Origin: an uncultured Bacteroidota bacterium
GTDB lineage: Bacteria > Bacteroidota > Bacteroidia > Chitinophagales > Chitinophagaceae
DNA length: 64,000 bases
NCBI GenBank assembly: GCA_903835005.1
Contig: CAILLK010000127.1
Location: forward strand, 1-64,000
Direction of reading: 5' to 3'
Below are positions 58,355 to 64,000 of this stretch, one piece after another. The notes beneath the pieces are model-generated. The model was given only the letters and a program-made list of their open reading frames with translations. It was not told the origin of the DNA and ran no database searches. The first letter of the stretch is position 1, and each line of letters starts with the position of its first letter. Both the position numbers and the translations under genes were made by a program.

Positions 58355-59860
58355 CTACACCTGTTGACTGTTCAATTTCAGAATTTTATTTGTCCTGGCC
58401 CTGGTATCCCCGCACAGCGCTCCGTCCAGTCCAAGGTCATGGCCAAAAGCAGGGATCATTACCTTAAGTTTTTGCTGCCATTGTGGTGAGTTCATCTGGT
58501 CTTTAAAGCATTGGTTGAGCAGATCGAGCATGATGGCTACTGAGGTAGAAGCGCCGGGGGAAGCGCCAAGTAATGCAGCTATTGAACCATCGGAATGGCT
58601 TACTACTTCTGTTCCGAATTCCAGTATCCCGCCTTCTTTAGCATCTTTTTTGATTACCTGCACCCGTTGTCCGGCTACTACGAGTTCCCAGTCTTCCATT
58701 TTTGCATCAGGGAAAAATTCCTGCAAGGCGTGTATTCTGTCTTCCGGTTTCTGGAGTACCTGCTTAATGAGATATTCGGTAAGCGGAATATTATGGATGC
58801 CCGCGCCAAGCAGCGGAATCAGGTTATCGGAATGTATGGAACCCGGCAGGTCGAGCAATGAACCTTCCTTGAGGAATTTGGTACTGAAACCGGCAAATGG
58901 TCCGAACAGCAACTGTTTTTCGCCGTCTATAATCCGGGTGTCGAGGTGGGGAACCGACATGGGTGGCGTGCCTGTCCCGGCCTTGCCATAAACTTTGGCA
59001 TGATGCTGCTCTATAATCTCTTTATTATTGCATTTCAGCCATTGGCCGCTTACCGGAAAACCGGCAAATCCCTTGCCCTCGTTGATTTTAGATTTCTCGA
59101 GCAGGGGCAAAGAGCCTCCGCCGGCGCCTATAAATACAAATTTAGCCTTCACCTTCTTATGGGAGGAATCAGCTAGATTCTTCATCTCAATAATCCACTC
59201 GCCATGCTCCTGTTGCAGGTGATGCACTTCGTGCTGCAAAAAAAGAGCCACGCCATCTTTTGAAACTAAATGACTGAACAGGTTGCGGGTAAGCGCACCG
59301 AAATTTACATCGGTACCGGTTTCAATCCGCGTTGCCGCTATTTTTTGATTCACGTCCCGGCCTTTCATAATGAGCGGCACCCATTCCGAAAGTTGCCGGT
59401 GATCATCGGAATAAAGGATACCCTGAAACAGGGGGCTGGCCTGCATGGCTTCAAAGCGCTTTCTGAGGTAGGTTACATTTTCATCGCCCCACACCATGCT
59501 CATGTGCGGGCAGCTATTGATGAAATCACCAGGCTCGCAGAAATAGCCGTGCTCCACCATATAGGACCAGAATTGCCTGGATATTTCAAACTGGCCAGCT
59601 ATTTTTTCGGCTTTTGACACAGCTACCGATCCGTCGGGCATTTGGGGGGCATAGTTCAGTTCGCAAAAGCCGGAGTGGCCGGTTCCCGCATTGTTCCAGG
59701 CATCCGAACTTTCGCCCGCCACCTTATCCAGTCGTTCAAATATCTGAATAGTCAGTTCAGGCTGTAATTCCTTCAGCAATGCCCCGAGAGTGGCGCTCAT
59801 AATGCCGGCGCCTATCAGCGCCACATCGCATTCTTGTGCCGGAATGTTGTTATTGGTCAT
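58355..59860 (-). CDS. mqo: malate:quinone oxidoreductase (ORF open to 59884)
   Basis: CDVALIGAGIMSATLGALLKELQPELTIQIFERLDKVAGESSDAWNNAGTGHSGFCELNYAP; ALLGASPGASTSVAIMLDLL. Confidence 0.96.
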   Translation of the reverse strand: MTNNNIPAQECDVALIGAGIMSATLGALLKELQPELTIQIFERLDKVAGESSDAWNNAGTGHSGFCELNYAPQMPDGSVAVSKAEKIAGQFEISRQFWSYMVEHGYFCEPGDFINSCPHMSMVWGDENVTYLRKRFEAMQASPLFQGILYSDDHRQLSEWVPLIMKGRDVNQKIAATRIETGTDVNFGALTRNLFSHLVSKDGVALFLQHEVHHLQQEHGEWIIEMKNLADSSHKKVKAKFVFIGAGGGSLPLLEKSKINEGKGFAGFPVSGQWLKCNNKEIIEQHHAKVYGKAGTGTPPMSVPHLDTRIIDGEKQLLFGPFAGFSTKFLKEGSLLDLPGSIHSDNLIPLLGAGIHNIPLTEYLIKQVLQKPEDRIHALQEFFPDAKMEDWELVVAGQRVQVIKKDAKEGGILEFGTEVVSHSDGSIAALLGASPGASTSVAIMLDLLNQCFKDQMNSPQWQQKLKVMIPAFGHDLGLDGALCGDTRARTNKILKLNSQQV

Positions 59861-59884
59861 AGTTATTACTTTTTGCTTTTGCAA

Positions 59885-60376
59885 TCAGTTGTTAAGCGTA
59901 AGTGTTTCGCTGGCTGTTATTATACCATCTTCATCGCAATACACATAATGGCCGGGCATAAAGGTGCTACCTGCAAACATTACCGGTATATTTTCTTCCC
60001 ATACTATATCCGTAACTCTCGATATAGGGTAAGTATTAAGTGCTTTCACACCCAGATCGAGCTGACCCAGGCCTGCCGAATCGCGGATACAGCCGTTAAT
60101 AATTATCCCGTTCCAGTTGTTTTTTACGGCTATACCACCCAGCCGGTCGCCGGTGAGGGCGCAGCGCATAGAGGCCCCGCCATCCACAACCAGCACTTTT
60201 CCGGTGCCATCAGTATTCAGTATTTTTTCTACATGGGCATGATCTTCAAATGTTTTAAGGGTATGTATTTTACCGCTGAACATCTTCCTGCCGCCATAGT
60301 CCCTGAACCCGACAGGCTCGGTAATTATTATCTTTTCATGAAAAGCATCGCATAGATCAGCTGTTTTGTACTCCAT
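59885..60376 (-). CDS. RraA family protein (ORF open to 60400)
   Basis: VLVVDGGASMRCALTGDRLGGIAVKNNWNGIIINGCIRDSAGL. Confidence 0.92.
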   Translation of the reverse strand: MEYKTADLCDAFHEKIIITEPVGFRDYGGRKMFSGKIHTLKTFEDHAHVEKILNTDGTGKVLVVDGGASMRCALTGDRLGGIAVKNNWNGIIINGCIRDSAGLGQLDLGVKALNTYPISRVTDIVWEENIPVMFAGSTFMPGHYVYCDEDGIITASETLTLNN

Positions 60377-60483
60377 ATGGTATAAGTTTAAATTATTCAA
60401 TAAATTTGAAACAGGTACATAGCAAGCTGTTTCATTAGTTTCTCTTTACTTAAATTGGATTTGTGCTCAAAATAACCCATATT

Positions 60484-60600
60484 ATGAGTAACATCCAAGA
60501 TGAGCGGGTAAATTTAATTTTCCGGCAGTTTGAAATGCGGCAGCAATTCTTGCGCCGGTTAAAAGATTCAATACCTTTATTTCTCAATAAAAAAGAATGA
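60484..60600 (+). CDS. 38-aa basic small ORF, ATGA-overlapping the MFS gene
   Basis: ATG 60484 to TGA 60598-60600 (MSNIQDERVNLIFRQFEMRQQFLRRLKDSIPLFLNKKE); the MFS ATG is at 60597. Confidence 0.45.
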   Translation: MSNIQDERVNLIFRQFEMRQQFLRRLKDSIPLFLNKKE

Positions 60601-61778
60601 AGATCATTACCCGCACGGTGTTGCTGCTCTCCATGGTAAGCCTGTTTACCGATGTATCCAGCGAGATGCTGTACCCGGTCATTCCCATTTACTTGCAAAC
60701 CATCCATTTTTCTGTGCTCTTTATTGGTATGCTGGAGGGCATAGCGGAAGCCACCGCTGGCCTTACCAAGGGCTATTTCGGCAAGCTGAGCGACAACCTG
60801 GGCCGGCGTATGCCGTTTGTAAGACTGGGCTATTCTCAGAGCGCATTGTCGAAGCCCATGATGGCCTTTTTTACTTTTCCGCTCTGGATATTTACGTCCC
60901 GCTCGCTCGACAGGCTGGGGAAAGGCATAAGGACCGGAGCAAGGGATGCTATGCTTTCATCTGAAGCCACACCAGAAACCAAGGGCCGTGTATTTGGTTT
61001 TCACCGGGGCATGGATACGCTTGGAGCGGTAATAGGCCCGGCTTCTGCCCTCTTATTCCTGTTCTTTTACCCGGCACAGTACAAAACACTTTTTTATATA
61101 GCTTTTATACCGGGAATTATTTCTATCGGGTTCACCTTTCTGGTTAAGGAAAAAAGATCTGAGCCCAAGGCCGGTATTATTAAAACCCGCTTTTTCGATT
61201 TTATAAAATACTGGAAGGCCAGTCCGCCGGCATACCGCAAATTGGTTGCCGGGCTCTTGCTGTTTGCACTCATCAACAGCTCGGATATGTTCCTGATACT
61301 GAGAATTAAGGCTGTGGGGTTCAGCGATTCGGCTGCAATAGGGGTATACATTTTTTATAATCTTGTTTATGCCTTATGCTCTTACCCCCTGGGCGGCCTG
61401 AGCGACCGCATTGGTTTCAAAAAAGTGTTTGTTACCGGATTATTACTTTTTGCAGGAGTTTATACAGGAATGGCTTTCAACAGCAATATTTATCTTTTAT
61501 TTGCGTTATTCTTTCTTTACGGTGTTTATGCCGCTGCTACAGATGGTATCAGCAAGGCATGGATATCCAACATTACAGATAAAAAAGATACTGGTACAGC
61601 TATAGGCGCCTATACTGGTTTTCAGAGTATATGCAGTCTTGCGGCCAGTACGCTTGCAGGGTTGGTATGGTTTCAGTTTGGTTCTTTGATATTGTTTTTG
61701 TCTACAGGTATAATTACTTTTATTATAGCAATATATATGTTGCTTTTGGTTAAAACAGGCGGCAAAAATACTAACTGA
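60597..61778 (+). CDS. MFS transporter
   Basis: LFTDVSSEMLYPVIPIYLQ; GKLSDNLGRRMPFVRLGY; DRLGKGIRTGARDAML; 12 TM pattern. Confidence 0.92.
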   Translation: MKIITRTVLLLSMVSLFTDVSSEMLYPVIPIYLQTIHFSVLFIGMLEGIAEATAGLTKGYFGKLSDNLGRRMPFVRLGYSQSALSKPMMAFFTFPLWIFTSRSLDRLGKGIRTGARDAMLSSEATPETKGRVFGFHRGMDTLGAVIGPASALLFLFFYPAQYKTLFYIAFIPGIISIGFTFLVKEKRSEPKAGIIKTRFFDFIKYWKASPPAYRKLVAGLLLFALINSSDMFLILRIKAVGFSDSAAIGVYIFYNLVYALCSYPLGGLSDRIGFKKVFVTGLLLFAGVYTGMAFNSNIYLLFALFFLYGVYAAATDGISKAWISNITDKKDTGTAIGAYTGFQSICSLAASTLAGLVWFQFGSLILFLSTGIITFIIAIYMLLLVKTGGKNTN

Positions 61779-61806
61779 AAAACAATATGTGAAGAAATTA
61801 ATAAAA

Positions 61807-61822
61807 TGGCATAATTATTGCA
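61807..61822 (+). promoter_or_regulatory. sigma-54-type -24/-12 promoter motif
   Basis: TGGCATAATTATTGCA fits TGGCAYRNNNNTTGCW at every fixed position. Confidence 0.55.
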
Positions 61823-61865
61823 GTAACTAAAGCAGGATTGTATTTCACGCAAAAAACATACAGTT

Positions 61866-61931
61866 ATGAAAACCTTCATCGTATTAATCGCGCTCTACCT
61901 GCTGATCATCTCGCTTACTATTGCTGCATAG
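61866..61931 (+). CDS. 21-aa single-TM hydrophobic peptide
   Basis: MKTFIVLIALYLLIISLTIAA*, 44 nt downstream of the sigma-54-like motif. Confidence 0.5.
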   Translation: MKTFIVLIALYLLIISLTIAA

Positions 61932-62041
61932 GAATTTGAGTAATGGAGTTTGGGGAAGTTTGGGTATGTGGTTTATTTTTCAGTTTTTTATCTTTTTATA
62001 TTTAGTGAAGAATCCTGCCTTTATTTGCTCAAACCTGTGTA

Positions 62042-63745
62042 ATGAATAAGTTTACTTTTTTATTGCTCTGTTACCTGGTTCTCTGTTGCGTTAATATTAA
62101 TGCTCAGGGGTGGCAATGGGGGCTGGGAAGTTCCAACCCGGGTGGTGAATGTTATCCGGCAGCAGCAGCGACGGATCATTCCGGCAATTTTTATATAATA
62201 GCAAATGTTTTTCCGGTACCTACAGGATCAACCTTTACCAGTAATTATGGAACATTGCCTTTGACAGATACGGGCGGATTGTCACAGATGGCAATTATCA
62301 AAACTAATTCCGAAGGCAATTATAAATGGGTTATTGGCACCCAGGGTACATACGTATCGCCGGTTGATATGACAACAGATGAATCTGGCAATGTATATGT
62401 ATTGGGCACATACTCCATTGGGCCTATGCGCTTAGGTAGTTCAGTATTAACCGATAGTACTGGTGGCGAAGTCTATTTTATTGCAAAATCAGACTCAAAT
62501 GGATCTGTATTATGGGCCCGGAATATAGGTCCCGGCAATTATTCTCCCCCAAGTCTTAGAAAGGCCTGTGGGCTTAGAACAGACAACCAGGGTAACATTT
62601 ATGTTTCCGGAATGTATTCAGGAGATTCGATCAGAATAGGTACAACTACTTTAACGAATGCATCACCTGGTACTACAGATATTTTTGTGGCTAAATTCAA
62701 TACCGGGGGTACGCCACTCTGGGCAAAAAGCATTGGGGGTGTAAAAATGGACTATGTGAATAACATTGCTGTATCGTCCGGGGGGGAAGTATATATATCC
62801 GGTAATTTTTCTTCTCCATCAATTGTATTTGGAGGAACTACTTTTACTACAGCCTTAGATGCGCAATACATATTTAAGTTCGACAGTCTGGGAAATGAAC
62901 TCTGGGGGAGAACCGCACAATCAACCGACTCAAATGACGTGATTTTCGGAGTCACTACCGACATTTCGGGTAATATATATTTTTCCGGAACTTTATATTC
63001 CGATAGCTTATCTTTTGGTGGCATTAAAATGATTAAATCCGGAGACAGTAATCCATTTATAGTAAAATATAATCACAATGGAGCCATTCTCTGGGCGCAT
63101 AATGCCACCGGTGGCGCATACTATAATTATGGTTTTTCAATTGCAGTAGATTCTTGTGAGAATGCATGGGTGTGCGGTCAGGTTCAGGATAATATTAATT
63201 TTGGTGGCAGAACCATTTATAAACCCTCATACCTCACCGATGTAATGTTTATTGCTGATTTTAACACCGCAGGAGATTGTATTGCTGATACAACATTACC
63301 TGTACTGAATACCTTCTGGAGTTTTATTGCAATTGGCAATAATGGTAGCTTATATGCTGCTACCAGTTACCAGGCTGATTCCCTGATTTTAGGTAGTGAT
63401 ACACTTTACTCAGCTACCGGCACAAACAGTTTATTGGCCGGGAAGTATAATTATACCGGAGCATCCTGCATTTCTCTGGCTGTTGCAGGTTCAGTAGAAG
63501 CAGCAAATTATAATTTATTTCCCAACCCCGCCACCACCGATTTCACCATCCATTCCGAAACCCCATTCCCTCCGGCCTCCAAAGAAGAACTCTATAACCT
63601 CGTCGGCAGGCTCATCAATACCTATCCCTTAACTGGCAACAACACAGTAATTTCAACAGCCAATATCCCACCCGGCATGTATCAGTGCAGGATTTTTGCA
63701 GGCGGGAATAACCCGGTTACGAAGAAGCTGGTAATTATGAAATAA
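62042..63745 (+). CDS. T9SS-secreted protein with SBBP-type beta-propeller repeats
   Basis: Repeats of the type D..GNIYVSG...IRIGTTTLTN...DIFVAKFNTGGTPLWAKSIGG; tail LFPNPATTDFTIHSE...GMYQCRIFAGGNNPVTKKLVIMK. Confidence 0.85.
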   Translation: MNKFTFLLLCYLVLCCVNINAQGWQWGLGSSNPGGECYPAAAATDHSGNFYIIANVFPVPTGSTFTSNYGTLPLTDTGGLSQMAIIKTNSEGNYKWVIGTQGTYVSPVDMTTDESGNVYVLGTYSIGPMRLGSSVLTDSTGGEVYFIAKSDSNGSVLWARNIGPGNYSPPSLRKACGLRTDNQGNIYVSGMYSGDSIRIGTTTLTNASPGTTDIFVAKFNTGGTPLWAKSIGGVKMDYVNNIAVSSGGEVYISGNFSSPSIVFGGTTFTTALDAQYIFKFDSLGNELWGRTAQSTDSNDVIFGVTTDISGNIYFSGTLYSDSLSFGGIKMIKSGDSNPFIVKYNHNGAILWAHNATGGAYYNYGFSIAVDSCENAWVCGQVQDNINFGGRTIYKPSYLTDVMFIADFNTAGDCIADTTLPVLNTFWSFIAIGNNGSLYAATSYQADSLILGSDTLYSATGTNSLLAGKYNYTGASCISLAVAGSVEAANYNLFPNPATTDFTIHSETPFPPASKEELYNLVGRLINTYPLTGNNTVISTANIPPGMYQCRIFAGGNNPVTKKLVIMK

Positions 63746-63790
63746 CCTGTACCACCAACTAAAGACTTAATACTTTCGACTAAATACTCC

Positions 63791-64000
63791 TTAAAGAGGT
63801 ATATTTCCATGCTTCCGCTTGGGCATTTTCGCTACCTTATTCTCCAGCATTTTAAAGCCTTTAATCAGCTTGGCACGGGTCTCATCGGGCATGATCACTT
63901 CATCAATAAAACCACGGGAAGCGGCGCCATAAGGGTTGGCAAACTTATCAATGTATTCGGCTTCTTTTTCTTTCAGCTTACCTTCATGGTCATCGGCTTC
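63791..64000 (-). CDS. C-terminal end of an acyl-CoA (propionyl/methylmalonyl-CoA type) carboxylase carboxyltransferase subunit, cut by window edge
   Basis: EADDHEGKLKEKEAEYIDKFANPYGAASRGFIDEVIMPDETRAKLIKGFKMLENKVAKMPKRKHGNIPL*. Confidence 0.85.
   Translation of the reverse strand, partial: EADDHEGKLKEKEAEYIDKFANPYGAASRGFIDEVIMPDETRAKLIKGFKMLENKVAKMPKRKHGNIPL

Noticed and set aside
58515-58991. 158-aa plus-strand ORF inside mqo
   Set aside because: It is antisense to a confidently identified mqo with low-complexity Ser/Pro composition.
1-64000. tRNA, rRNA, transposase or integrase genes
   Set aside because: I scanned intergenic gaps for T-loop GTTCRA-type arms and ORFs for DDE/tyrosine-recombinase motifs and saw none; a tRNAscan/Infernal run would be decisive.

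Overview
The 64 kb window looks like ordinary Bacteroidota chromosome, probably Chitinophagales/Sphingobacteriia-like. Evidence: T9SS-type C-terminal sorting tails, TAnnTTTG promoter motifs, and many outer-membrane beta-barrel and Ig-like secreted proteins. About 58 protein-coding genes can be supported. Most are housekeeping or envelope functions: pth, trmB, mqo, DAHP synthase/chorismate mutase, a 3-hydroxyacyl-CoA dehydrogenase, a cystathionine gamma-synthase-like enzyme, M16/M23/M28 peptidases, glycosyltransferases, wecB, a LolD-like ATPase, MoxR, cyanophycinase and a LOG protein. I see no rRNA, tRNA, CRISPR array, transposase or prophage. The main accessory features are: (i) a tandem array of four choice-of-anchor-V-like T9SS proteins with a C-x(4..8)-CH motif of variable spacing, followed by a DUF2752 + CCC-motif membrane pair; (ii) a 1775-aa Cys-rich Ig-like repeat protein with an embedded non-Ig domain and a short tandem paralog; (iii) a four-gene Cys-rich secreted / multi-TM / histidine kinase / response regulator cassette; (iv) an AbiE-type toxin-antitoxin pair; (v) a 21-aa hydrophobic ORF behind a full-consensus sigma-54-like motif; (vi) a glycosyltransferase-lipoprotein chimera; (vii) two decayed or interrupted genes, a 5'-truncated amidase and an ORF with an in-frame TAA. 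All family assignments come from reading motifs by eye. No database search was run.
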